Assembly (NCBI GenBank): GCA_049275655.1
Contig: JBASUY010000003.1
Span: 1-64,000, forward strand
DNA: 64,000 bases
From: Sherwoodlollariibacterium sp049275655
Lineage (GTDB): Bacteria; Omnitrophota; Gorgyraeia; Gygaellales; Profunditerraquicolaceae
Direction of reading: 5' to 3'
The translations under genes and the position numbers were made by a program. The notes beneath the pieces were generated by a model that did not search any database, had not been told where the DNA came from, and saw only the letters and a list, made by a program, of their open reading frames with translations. How positions within the stretch are numbered: position 1 is the stretch's first letter; each line of letters begins with the position of its first letter. This document shows positions 52,090 through 59,500 of the stretch, one piece after another.

Positions 52090-52178
52090 TTTATTTTTAT
52101 TACTATAAGCAGAAAGGTAAAGAATAATTCCCCCCTTACCCCCATCACTTTTTTAGTTTGTGCTTGAGTTTTTTTCAT
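52083..52178 (-). CDS. 31-codon upstream ORF overlapping the giant start codon
   Basis: ATG at 52176-52178 opens a 31-residue frame, beginning MKKTQAQTKKVMGVRG and continuing into a hydrophobic tail. Its TAA (52083-52085) lies just past the giant gene's ATG (52087-52089) in another frame. The giant ATG itself has no Shine-Dalgarno sequence, so translation could be coupled by re-initiation after this short frame. The short frame also lacks a strong Shine-Dalgarno. It may be a leader peptide or chance. Confidence 0.4.
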   Translation of the reverse strand: MKKTQAQTKKVMGVRGELFFTFLLIVIKIKC

Positions 52179-52244
52179 ATTTCTTAAAGTGTTTTTAAAA
52201 CTTTTTACTAAGCCTCTAAATAAAAATCCGCGCTGTCAAAACCC

Positions 52245-52345
52245 TCGTCGGAAATTCGGCAGCCCGGCAATCCTTACTGTTAAACTTTATCTTAAATTAG
52301 GACCCGCGGCTTTGCGCCCCAAGATTACTCTTGGTTTGCCTTTTC
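52245..52345 (-). ncRNA. Cyclic-di-GMP-I (GEMM) riboswitch aptamer
   Basis: Read on the minus strand, the leader contains GGCAAACC, a small hairpin closed by CCAAGAG/CTTGG, then GGCGCAAAGCC, GGGTCCTAA, a variable arm, AAGGAT and GCCGGGCTGCCGAA. These blocks and their order are the conserved core of the GEMM class I aptamer, which binds the second messenger c-di-GMP. It starts about 20 bases after the predicted transcription start and ends about 155 bases before the giant start codon. No clear terminator follows, so the switching mechanism is not visible. By location it controls the giant gene. Confidence 0.87.
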
Positions 52346-52369
52346 GTTGCTTGCTTCTATTACTACTCA

Positions 52370-52397
52370 AGTATAACACAGATATCGACGCTGTCAA
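52370..52397 (-). promoter_or_regulatory. Sigma70-type promoter of the giant gene
   Basis: TTGACA at 52392-52397 and TATACT at 52370-52375 are separated by 16 bases on the minus strand. This is a near-consensus promoter whose predicted start (about 52363) lies just upstream of the riboswitch. Confidence 0.85.
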
Positions 52398-52417
52398 GCC
52401 AAAAACCAACTATTTTT

Positions 52418-52431
52418 GGTAACGCTTTCTT
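52418..52431 (-). promoter_or_regulatory. Putative shared operator upstream of the giant-gene promoter
   Basis: AAGAAAGCGTTACC is 20 bases upstream of the -35 box. It matches 13 of 14 bases at 60106-60119, which sits 19 bases upstream of the pilin promoter. The sequence resembles LacI/GalR-family operators (cre-like GAAANCGNT core). A position near -61 is typical for an activator site. Confidence 0.6.
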
Positions 52432-52949
52432 CCCGGAAAAGAAACTCCTTTTTTTACCCTCATCTTCTAAAGTAAAGCCCGGTTTTTCAAAAACACAAGA
52501 TCAAAAATAAAATAACTTTTTTTGTTTAACCACTATATAGGACCTTTGTTAACTAAGCACAATTTTAAGTTTTTAGGCTAAAATACTCAAAACTATCCAC
52601 AAGTAAAAGTTTAGTATTCATATTATTTACATTGGACATTAATAATCACTTTAATGTCCAGAATGGACAATATATAGCTGAATTAAATTCTACATACTTT
52701 ATATTCACCATTTATATAAAATGGGTTTGTAAACTCAGTCTCTCAAGAAAATTTTATGTTTGTTATTACCCCCCCCCTACTTATTACATACAACGTTCCG
52801 TACTCCAAAACTACTCTATAGGTTTTGGGTATAATAAAACCTCCTTTCTGCTACCTTAACAGAGATAAAAAGAGGTAATCTAATTAAAATACTTACATAC
52901 TATTAAAATTTGTTGGCATGTAAAGGGGATAAAAAAGAAGAGCCAACTC
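52432..52949. other. Intergenic region between tadC and the giant-gene promoter
   Basis: About 520 bp of AT-rich DNA with no convincing gene. It holds a perfect 10-bp inverted repeat (52633-52642 / 52651-52660, TGGACATTAA type, 8-base loop) with a third half-site at 52664-52669, and a run of nine C (52769-52777). The inverted repeat could be an operator or hairpin; its function is unknown. Confidence 0.6.
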
Positions 52950-52952
52950 CTA
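52930..52952 (-). terminator. Weak possible terminator after tadC
   Basis: Starting in the tadC stop codon, AGGAG-TTGG-CTCTT can form a 5-bp stem with one G-U pair, followed by CTTTTTT. The stem is short, so read-through into the giant-gene leader is possible. Confidence 0.3.
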
Positions 52953-53825
52953 TTTCATCCCGGAAAGAAGACCGCCGGTCATAAATTGTAACAGAATAGG
53001 TCCGCCAATCACTATGCCAATAACAGGCATTATAAAAAAGATAAGAGGAAGGAGGATTTTGATGGGTGCCTGTAGAGCAATTCTCTCCCCGCGATGAAAC
53101 CTTTGCGCACGGGCATCTTCTGACAGTATAGTGAATGCCTCAGCAACAGGAGTACCCATTCTTTCTGCCTGAATGATAGTTTGGACAAAAGAACTAATTT
53201 CAGATATATCTAACCGGCGAGACATATCTTTTAAAGCCTGAATCCTGGGCTTGCCCCACTTAATCTCTTCTAATACAAAAACCAATTCCTCCATTAAAGG
53301 GGTCGAAGGAGTCTTCTCAACAACCCATTTAACAGCATTAGTAAAATCAAGCCCTGCCTCGATACAAAGCCCCAAAAGGTCGATAGTCTCAGGTAAAACC
53401 CTAACAATTTCCTTCTTGCGCTTAGTAATCTTACTCTTTAAGTATAGATCAGGGATGAAATACCCTAAACCCAAGACTACTATAAAGATTATCGGATCAA
53501 ACTTCTGCATTAACACTACAACAACGATAGCCCCGACCAACATGATCAAGAGTTTGACATTAAAAAAAGCCTGTACCCCTATATTAAGATGAGCAGCATC
53601 AATCTTCATTTTTAACTTAATACCAAGGCCGCTCTTCTCCAGGAAACTTCTAGTAAAAGGGAATATTGCAGATAACTTATTGGAGCGTAACAAGTTAGTG
53701 CTATGGGTATCTGATAAGTCGCCATATTGTTTATCCATCTTAATGGTCTGTTTGCCAGACATAACCAAACCTAGACCAACAAGCAAGATTGAAGTAATTA
53801 TAATCACAAAAATTATTATTTCCAT
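52950..53825 (-). CDS. tadC: TadC-like pilus assembly membrane protein
   Basis: This 291-residue protein has the type II secretion F-domain of TadC. After an N-terminal transmembrane helix come a basic region, two central helices (LLIMLVGAIVVVVLMQ, IIFIVVLGLGYFIPDLYL), the cytoplasmic helical domain (RVLPETIDLLGLCIEAGLDF, VQTIIQAERMGTPVAEAF) and a C-terminal hydrophobic pair. With TadB it forms the inner-membrane platform that works with the TadA ATPase to assemble Flp pili. It starts 3 bases after the tadB stop, so it is co-translated, and it is the last gene of the operon before the giant-gene leader. The length is normal for the family. Confidence 0.93.
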   Translation of the reverse strand: MEIIIFVIIITSILLVGLGLVMSGKQTIKMDKQYGDLSDTHSTNLLRSNKLSAIFPFTRSFLEKSGLGIKLKMKIDAAHLNIGVQAFFNVKLLIMLVGAIVVVVLMQKFDPIIFIVVLGLGYFIPDLYLKSKITKRKKEIVRVLPETIDLLGLCIEAGLDFTNAVKWVVEKTPSTPLMEELVFVLEEIKWGKPRIQALKDMSRRLDISEISSFVQTIIQAERMGTPVAEAFTILSEDARAQRFHRGERIALQAPIKILLPLIFFIMPVIGIVIGGPILLQFMTGGLLSGMK

Positions 53826-53828
53826 AAT

Positions 53829-54710
53829 CTACATCTTAATAGTGCTGAATTTGCGAATTAGGAGCATTCCTACTATCTGTAAAACTACAGCTATAATCAA
53901 AAGCATCCTTCCCAAATCATGCTGCATCATAATATCAAAATGGTTCTTATTGACTGAAATAACCCACATAACAAAAATTATTGGCAAAAAAGACATAATA
54001 GCCCCTTGCATCCTGCCCTGCAGAGTAAGTGTTTTAATATTCTCTTTTAACTTACGGTTATCCCTTATAGTAACAGTTAACCGGCTAAAAACCTTAGTTA
54101 AATCCCCTCCGGTTTCCCTAGCTACCAAGATAGAATTCACTATTAATCCTAGCTCTTCAATGTCCATTCTTTTCTTAATACGTTCCAAGCTCTCCTCAAA
54201 AGTTACGCCCATTCTATTTTCTCTGATTACTAAACCAAACTCCTGGCTAACAGGAGGAGGCATCTCCTCAACTACAACCTCAAGCGCCTGTAAAAGGCTT
54301 AACCCCCCCTTTAAAGAGCTTGAAAGAAGGTTAATGGCATCTAATAACTGATCGGCGAATTTAGCTTTGCGCTTGGCAACTCGCATACGTATTATAAAGT
54401 TAGGTATAGCTAAACCCACAGATATGCCTATTATTGAGAATATAATATTCTGGAATATAAAATAGCTGACAATACCTAACACTAAAGGTAAAACAAAATA
54501 AAGGCGGTTAAGGCTTTTAGGATTTTGGTCATAAAACATGCTATCCATCTCCTTAGCCATAAATAACTCTTGTTTATTCTGCCAGATTTTTATTTTATCG
54601 AGAAAAAGAGGAAGTATGCTATAAGCAATGAGGACAACTGCACATAAAATAAATAAGATTATTATTGCAAGCATAGAAAATAGTATATCAGGGAATATTT
54701 TTACTTGCAA
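53829..54710 (-). CDS. tadB: TadB-like pilus assembly membrane protein
   Basis: Up to 293 residues with TadB architecture: an N-terminal helix (MLAIIILFILCAVVLIAYSI), a cytoplasmic segment, two central helices, the F-domain (LLDAINLLSSSLKGGLSLLQ, VNSILVARETGGDLTKVFSR) and a C-terminal membrane pair. The family partners TadC in the inner-membrane platform of the Tad pilus. The start is uncertain. A TTG at 54708-54710 gives the length quoted; an ATG at 54672-54674 gives 281 residues beginning directly at the first helix, as in most relatives. Neither has a good Shine-Dalgarno sequence. Confidence 0.92.
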   Translation of the reverse strand: MQVKIFPDILFSMLAIIILFILCAVVLIAYSILPLFLDKIKIWQNKQELFMAKEMDSMFYDQNPKSLNRLYFVLPLVLGIVSYFIFQNIIFSIIGISVGLAIPNFIIRMRVAKRKAKFADQLLDAINLLSSSLKGGLSLLQALEVVVEEMPPPVSQEFGLVIRENRMGVTFEESLERIKKRMDIEELGLIVNSILVARETGGDLTKVFSRLTVTIRDNRKLKENIKTLTLQGRMQGAIMSFLPIIFVMWVISVNKNHFDIMMQHDLGRMLLIIAVVLQIVGMLLIRKFSTIKM

Positions 54711-54738
54711 GAGTAAAATACAAGGAAAGAAGTAATGC

Positions 54739-54912
54739 TTAAGGAGTGTATTGTTCGCCGCCGCCTAGTATATCTCCGGCCTGACGATACCTACCCTGTA
54801 GGCTGCGTTTATAATAAGCTCCGGCTACAATCATGATGCCTATCAATAGAATTAATACCACTGTATACTCTATTATAGATTGTGCGCTATTAGATTTTAG
54901 GCGCTTTTTCAT
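54739..54912 (-). CDS. Flp-type pilin-like protein (57 aa)
   Basis: MKKRLKSNSAQSIIEYTVVL has the class III prepilin pattern: basic head, then (G/A)-QxxxEY, then a hydrophobic helix. Ala replaces the usual Gly before the expected cleavage point, as in two sister genes. The C-terminus is short and Gly-rich. The start at 54912 is chosen because it gives the canonical short head; a longer frame would add 11 residues. It overlaps the end of the preceding gene by 23 bases, so translational coupling is likely. It lies apart from the main pilin cluster, next to tadB, where TadE-like or minor pilins often are. Confidence 0.8.
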   Translation of the reverse strand: MKKRLKSNSAQSIIEYTVVLILLIGIMIVAGAYYKRSLQGRYRQAGDILGGGEQYTP

Positions 54913-55717
54913 TGTAAGTAACCAAAATAATTGTATTTCTATCATTTAAACCGGGTACCTCAGGGAGAACATTATTTAATCTTGACGAAAAGATCCTAAT
55001 TATACATGATTCTCCAGAACTTCTCCTAAAAGTCAAACTTGCAGTACTACTTCTCCCCTTAGGTTCCTGCCCCATAAATACCTTATCTTTTACCACCTGA
55101 TTCTTCTTGCATTCCGGACAATCAATATCTTTCTCTATTACCGGAGTTTCTGAGGTCAATACCCAACGGTAATTTAGCATTTGAGCCTTATAAAAAAATA
55201 CAACATCGTTAACACTATCAGTAGTAACATAACTGGCTGAAACTCCATTAAATGGTAAATCCATAAGAAACTGCTGCTGGGATTTTGGATACAACGGCAT
55301 AAAAGAAAGCTTATCCGGATTATCTTTCTTAGAAGCATACAACTGGTCTTTAGAAATTCTAGCACTCCTGGTAACTGAAAACGTGGTGGATAAACCAGGT
55401 TTACGAGGAGGAAGAATTACAACCATAACTATCTCCTGGTCGCTCTTAAACATTAAAGAACCATCCCTTTGCTTCTCTCCTTCCCATCCAGCGCTTTTCA
55501 TTTCTTTTGAGAAAAAATTGCTAACTTTATCTGCCGGAGCAGAAATTTTATAAACACTAACCTTGGCCTGTTGCAGCTTTGTCCCTAAGTCATTCTCCTT
55601 GATTAAACTAGCTCCGTTAGGCAGAGGAATTTCTATATCTGCAAAAATATTAGCTATAAATACACAAAAGGTAAAAATGCAGATAAGATTAGTTATCCTC
55701 TTAAATAATAACTTCAT
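54890..55717 (-). CDS. Exported two-repeat protein of the Tad operon, function unknown
   Basis: A signal peptide (LICIFTFCVFIANIFADIEI) precedes two copies of a roughly 100-residue unit. In the first unit, KVSNFFSKEMKSAGW is followed by about 15 residues and then VVILPP. The second has DVVFFYKAQMLNYRW and TLTFRR-like strands. The V..FY...M...GW pattern is seen in small exported domains of unknown function. A CPECK motif near residue 210 could bind metal or form a disulphide. A good Shine-Dalgarno (GGAGG) precedes the ATG. Its place between the TadG-like gene and a minor pilin suggests a periplasmic or outer-membrane part in pilus assembly. No named family can be assigned with confidence. Confidence 0.75.
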   Translation of the reverse strand: MKLLFKRITNLICIFTFCVFIANIFADIEIPLPNGASLIKENDLGTKLQQAKVSVYKISAPADKVSNFFSKEMKSAGWEGEKQRDGSLMFKSDQEIVMVVILPPRKPGLSTTFSVTRSARISKDQLYASKKDNPDKLSFMPLYPKSQQQFLMDLPFNGVSASYVTTDSVNDVVFFYKAQMLNYRWVLTSETPVIEKDIDCPECKKNQVVKDKVFMGQEPKGRSSTASLTFRRSSGESCIIRIFSSRLNNVLPEVPGLNDRNTIILVTYNEKAPKI

Positions 55718-55745
55718 GCTGCCTCCTTTTTAAATAACGCTGGCC

Positions 55746-57227
55746 TTAATAGGCACTTGTTAATTCTGCGTCATAAACCTGCGAAAAACTACCTATCGCC
55801 CCTCCCCCCACCCCCGCACTATCAAAAGTAGCTCGGGCACAGCTCCTTAATGTCGGATAACTAGTGTTTAATATTCCGCTGCTTGTCCCCGGATGAATTT
55901 GCTCCGCACAAGAAGTTGTCTGCCAAGTAGGCAATGTCACACTATCTATTTTAACCATTAAAATATCATCTACATCGCCACAACTTGAACTAGAATAGAT
56001 TCCATTCATAAAAAAACCTTCATATGCCCTTAGAATAGAATACTTCAAAAAATACAGAAATGCGCTAGCACCTGCACCAACAATAAGCATTAAATTACCC
56101 ACAATCGCAATACTTACAGCTACACAAGAAGTCCACATCGGCCATAAAGTACCGAAACATATTTTTACTGCCAAAGCAATAAGAGCCAAACCTGCTGCGG
56201 TGGTAGGGGGCGAAAGCAGGGCCAAACCAGCATAATAAAGCGAAACGGATAAAAGAGAAGCAACCGTCATCGCAGCAAGCCAACCCGCTGCCATCCATAA
56301 GAGCATTGATTCTACATTAAAAATTATATTTACGGTATTAGCCGTAGAAATCATATGATCAATAAGGTTGCCCTCTTGCGTATAGCTATATACAGTCTTC
56401 ATAAGTTCATAAGAGCTTATTCCCGGTACACTTACACTTGCGTTTACAGTATGCGACTGTGATATTTTATCTGGCCAAGAATAACTACCAGAAGTATAGC
56501 CTTCTGAAGAAAGCCAGGCTGAAAATTGATCCCCTTGCACATCCGAGAGCTTACTAGAAATATTAGCATTACTAAAATTAAAATAATAGCCAGTATTATT
56601 ACTAGCGGTTCTGGCTTCTTGCATATTTTCACAAATCATCTGAAAGTATTCTTTCTGGTTTTCATAATGATTATCGACTATTGAACGCATATAACTACAG
56701 ACAACACCAAATTTTTGTACTTCAGCCGCAGACAAAACACAGAATGAGGCTGCTGTAATATAAAATCCCATAGCTACCAAATATCCATAATTGAAAGCTA
56801 CCAAATATCCATAATTGAAAGAAAGTGGACAAAGAGGCACGCTAGCTTGAACTGTATAATAACCCGCCAGAGAAAAAGCTAATGCAGTAGCGGCATAAAT
56901 AATAGCTAAATCTATAATATCATCCCCTTCGCTATAGAGATCGTACATAACAACACGATTCTGCTGATATGTAAGCCAAAGGATAGTCTCGTTCATTGAA
57001 GCTAAAGAATTAAACGCACCGGCATACGCAGAAGCGCTAGCCAAAGCTCCGGCATCAGCACTATTATTAGCAGAGGTCTTATCAATACTTATTCTACCGA
57101 TATTAATCGTAACGATAGAAGCCGTAAGTAAGATGACCAAGATTACAATTAAAAATGGCGCAATTTGCCCTTTAATACTTTTATTTCTTTCAAAATGCCT
57201 GTTTTCTATAAACCAGGAAAAAAACAA
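55746..57227 (-). CDS. TadG-like pilus assembly protein with several membrane helices
   Basis: The N-terminus, KGQIAPFLIVILVILLTASI followed by SADAGALASASA, is characteristic of TadE/G-like proteins, whose first helix resembles that of pilins. At 493 residues, it also has further hydrophobic helices (for example near 56050-56300) not present in typical TadG, so it may be a membrane-embedded variant. The start is a TTG at 57225-57227 with GGAG five bases upstream; no ATG fits better. A perfect 24-bp tandem duplication (56773-56820) repeats FNYGYLVA. It lies between the pilin cluster and the exported two-repeat gene in one operon. Confidence 0.8.
   Translation of the reverse strand: MFFSWFIENRHFERNKSIKGQIAPFLIVILVILLTASIVTINIGRISIDKTSANNSADAGALASASAYAGAFNSLASMNETILWLTYQQNRVVMYDLYSEGDDIIDLAIIYAATALAFSLAGYYTVQASVPLCPLSFNYGYLVAFNYGYLVAMGFYITAASFCVLSAAEVQKFGVVCSYMRSIVDNHYENQKEYFQMICENMQEARTASNNTGYYFNFSNANISSKLSDVQGDQFSAWLSSEGYTSGSYSWPDKISQSHTVNASVSVPGISSYELMKTVYSYTQEGNLIDHMISTANTVNIIFNVESMLLWMAAGWLAAMTVASLLSVSLYYAGLALLSPPTTAAGLALIALAVKICFGTLWPMWTSCVAVSIAIVGNLMLIVGAGASAFLYFLKYSILRAYEGFFMNGIYSSSSCGDVDDILMVKIDSVTLPTWQTTSCAEQIHPGTSSGILNTSYPTLRSCARATFDSAGVGGGAIGSFSQVYDAELTSAY
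56773..56820. repeat. Perfect 24-bp tandem duplication in the TadG-like gene
   Basis: Two identical 24-bp units stand side by side in frame, adding eight residues (FNYGYLVA twice). It looks like a recent slippage event. Confidence 0.9.
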
Positions 57228-57261
57228 AACTTCTCCTTTTTATTGCAACACATATATATAC

Positions 57262-57480
57262 CTAATAAATATTAATTGGAGCAGCTTCAAACATTGCGCT
57301 TCCAGCTGGCTCTCCGGGTGTGCTAGAGCCAGCCCGAAGACGCGTTTCATTATAATGCACTTGACGTTGTATAATATTATTACTTGACCATTTCCACATG
57401 GTTAATAATCCTAGAAGCAACGCCGCCATTATAATAAAAATTATAGTAAACTCCAAAGTTGCCTGCGCCCTATTCTTCAT
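57262..57480 (-). CDS. TadE-like minor pilin (72 aa)
   Basis: MKNRAQATLEFTIIFIIMAA has the prepilin pattern (A|QATLEF, then a hydrophobic helix), with a short polar tail. Its ATG overlaps the TGA of the previous gene (ATGA), and AGGAG lies seven bases upstream. TadE-like proteins are minor pilins processed by the same prepilin peptidase as Flp. Confidence 0.8.
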   Translation of the reverse strand: MKNRAQATLEFTIIFIIMAALLLGLLTMWKWSSNNIIQRQVHYNETRLRAGSSTPGEPAGSAMFEAAPINIY

Positions 57481-58082
57481 CTCATACTCCTGGAGCGTTC
57501 TAATACATGGTCCCCAGGGTAATATTTCCCCCCATCGCCTAATGTATGCGTAAATGAATATGAACTTCCGTTTATATCTATATTCGACTTTAAGGTGTCT
57601 CTTGCAACCAAAGATTTAGTTGTAATAATGTTACCTGAGTTCTCCTGTTTTGTAGTAGTAAGCTCGGAAGATATGTCATGGACAAATATATTTTCGCTCT
57701 CCTCAACACTACCTTCATCAGGTGTTTCCCGAGAGGGGATATCGATCGCCCCGCCTTCATTAAGCTGATACTTTGAAACTCCTTCATCAGTATTCATACC
57801 ATCTCCCCAGAATACATTACCGCTTCCGGAAAAAGACTGTATTTGCCCTAACTCCATAGGATTCATTACATTAGGCATACGCCTAAAAGCTACCTTAGTG
57901 TAAGAAGCAGAATTATTTGCATTTCGCGCTTCTTTTAAGGCGGCACGAAAACTCTGCTGCATAACAGACTGTTGACGATTTAATCTTTCACTATAATTAA
58001 TGAGAAAAGAAAAGGCCATAAGAATTAAAGACCCTAAAACAACAAATTCGGTAGCCGACTGACCTTTCCTTCCTGATAACAT
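57477..58082 (-). CDS. Pilin-like protein with long polar domain (201 aa)
   Basis: MLSGRKGQSATEFVVLGSLI shows the class III prepilin signature (G|QSATEF and hydrophobic helix). A 170-residue hydrophilic domain rich in Ser, Asn, Thr and Glu follows, far longer than Flp. This is a pseudopilin-like size, and it could be a pilus tip or minor subunit. A strong GGGAGG precedes the ATG. The stop overlaps the next gene's start. Confidence 0.78.
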   Translation of the reverse strand: MLSGRKGQSATEFVVLGSLILMAFSFLINYSERLNRQQSVMQQSFRAALKEARNANNSASYTKVAFRRMPNVMNPMELGQIQSFSGSGNVFWGDGMNTDEGVSKYQLNEGGAIDIPSRETPDEGSVEESENIFVHDISSELTTTKQENSGNIITTKSLVARDTLKSNIDINGSSYSFTHTLGDGGKYYPGDHVLERSRSMR

Positions 58083-58103
58083 TTTACCTCCCGCCTAGAA
58101 AAA

Positions 58104-58442
58104 TTACTCTTTTGATTCATATCCAGAGGTACTAAGAATAATTTCAGTACCAACCGTTCTTTTACCGCCTCCTTTTTGCTGCGTTAATACAGTAGTGGAG
58201 TCTTGAGATATAGTTGATCCTGAGATATTTACCGAATATCCCGAAACATCCTGCTGATAGGCAGATTGTTCTGTGCCTATCATATGGTCTGTAATACCTT
58301 TCAACTTACCCTGAACCCCCCTAGTAACATAAGTTTGCATCCCAACAAGAACTAACCCTACCACTCCAATAATTAGAGCAACCTCCGTCAAGTTCTGTCC
58401 CTTCTTAAACGAATGGATAGTCTTTTTAACGCCAAGTATCAT
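58104..58442 (-). CDS. Pilin-like protein (112 aa)
   Basis: KKTIHSFKKGQNLTEVALII has the prepilin cleavage pattern with Val in place of Tyr after Glu, followed by a hydrophobic helix and a polar tail. Two ATGs are possible. The one at 58440-58442 has GGGAG nine bases upstream and is chosen; the one at 58464-58466 adds eight residues. Either way the start overlaps the end of the preceding gene (58426). Confidence 0.75.
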   Translation of the reverse strand: MILGVKKTIHSFKKGQNLTEVALIIGVVGLVLVGMQTYVTRGVQGKLKGITDHMIGTEQSAYQQDVSGYSVNISGSTISQDSTTVLTQQKGGGKRTVGTEIILSTSGYESKE

Positions 58443-58785
58443 TCTGAAAAGCTCCCAATTGTTCATTAGTATCCCTTATTATGCTCTCATTTGTCAAACC
58501 TTGACTCACGCTAGAAGAATCAGTAGCTCCAGGAGTAGAGCCGTCGGCGCTTCCGTAGGTTGTTTTACTCTTACTAATAGAAACTATAGTATCCTTTGTC
58601 AACTTACGCTCTGAATTAAATATAACGGTATTCCCAGGATCATACTGAGCAGCCCCTATTTGATCGGCAGAATTACGTAAATTACCCTGGAAACCGCGGC
58701 CAATATAAACAACCATAGCTATAATAGCCGCGGCAGAAAACGCAATCAAACAAAGATACTCTAAAGTCGTATTACCTCTCTTCAT
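58426..58785 (-). CDS. Pilin-like protein (119 aa)
   Basis: MKRGNTTLEYLCLIAFSAAA fits G|NTTLEY plus a hydrophobic helix. The helix is followed by IGRGFQGNLR, a short basic amphipathic phrase shared by the neighbouring pilins, and a Ser/Thr-rich tail. AGGA lies just upstream of the ATG. Confidence 0.8.
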   Translation of the reverse strand: MKRGNTTLEYLCLIAFSAAAIIAMVVYIGRGFQGNLRNSADQIGAAQYDPGNTVIFNSERKLTKDTIVSISKSKTTYGSADGSTPGATDSSSVSQGLTNESIIRDTNEQLGAFQNDTWR

Positions 58786-58796
58786 AAGTATCCTAA

Positions 58797-59105
58797 TTAA
58801 CGCTCTACCGAGAAATCACTAACCGTCTCGGACCCGCTCTTTTTCTGTATATTTCTCTGGATGTTCGTAGTAGTTTGCCCACCGGCCTCCATATCCTCAA
58901 TCTGGGTTAAACCGGTAGTTATTGTATATTCTCCTGTAGTATTGCCCGCTGAATACTGCTGACCTATCTGATCAGTAGATTCCCGAAGCCTTCCTTGAAG
59001 GCCTCTTTTCATATAAACACCCATGGCAATCAATGCAGCAACCACAAAACCAATAAGAATAACATACTCAAGGGTACTCTGCCCCTTTCTACTTCTAGAT
59101 AACAT
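58797..59105 (-). CDS. Pilin-like protein (102 aa)
   Basis: MLSRSRKGQSTLEYVILIGF is a textbook Flp-type prepilin start, followed by YMKRGLQGRLRESTDQIG and a Thr/Gln-rich tail. The start at 59105 is chosen because GGAGGTG ends five bases before it; an upstream GTG in the same frame lies within that ribosome site. Confidence 0.85.
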   Translation of the reverse strand: MLSRSRKGQSTLEYVILIGFVVAALIAMGVYMKRGLQGRLRESTDQIGQQYSAGNTTGEYTITTGLTQIEDMEAGGQTTTNIQRNIQKKSGSETVSDFSVER

Positions 59106-59123
59106 ATTCACCTCCTTACTATT

Positions 59124-59462
59124 TTAAGGTGTAGGAGCCAAAATTGTTTGGGTGCCCGTCCTAGAGGAAATATCTTCTCCTTCTATGCTTCTCACCATTC
59201 CCCCGCCCGCAGTAGTCTTAATTTTCTCAGTAGCGTCCCTCGTCGCAACCATATTAGTCGTGGTCATATAATCCGGCTCATACTGCGAAAGACCGCCTAA
59301 TATATGCCCGGCTGCAGGATCATTATAATCAACTGCCTGTTTCATTTTTGCTTGTAATCCACGTTTAACATAAACCTGCATAGCTACTGCCGCACCTATT
59401 ACCAACCCAATAACAATAGCATATTCTGCAGTACTTTGTCCCTTCCTCAATAACCTTAACAT
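59124..59462 (-). CDS. Pilin-like protein (112 aa)
   Basis: MLRLLRKGQSTAEYAIVIGL carries G|QSTAEY plus a helix, then YVKRGLQAKMKQAVDY and a polar tail. The ATG at 59460-59462 has GGGAGGTG about six bases upstream. An in-frame upstream start would add nine residues but lacks such a site. Confidence 0.85.
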   Translation of the reverse strand: MLRLLRKGQSTAEYAIVIGLVIGAAVAMQVYVKRGLQAKMKQAVDYNDPAAGHILGGLSQYEPDYMTTTNMVATRDATEKIKTTAGGGMVRSIEGEDISSRTGTQTILAPTP

Positions 59463-59500
59463 AATATCACCTCCCTTAGAAATAAACATTCAACTGTCAA

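Noticed and set aside
52205..52240. Second TTGACA (52233-52238) downstream of the riboswitch
   Set aside because: No convincing -10 box lies at 16-18 bases; it falls within the leader between aptamer and gene.
105..52422. Many plus-strand open frames of 60-220 codons opposite the giant gene
   Set aside because: They lack Shine-Dalgarno sequences and known domains, are rich in Leu, Ser and Pro as expected for the reverse complement of coding DNA, and lie fully opposite a frame with clear domains.
52593..52605. DnaA-box-like ctatccaca and AT-rich DNA suggesting an origin
   Set aside because: It is a single imperfect box with no cluster and no dnaA or dnaN nearby.
52632..52859. 75-codon plus-strand frame in the intergenic region
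   Set aside because: It starts with TTG inside an inverted repeat, has no ribosome site, and its Tyr/Asn/Ile/Lys-rich composition is what AT-rich non-coding DNA gives.
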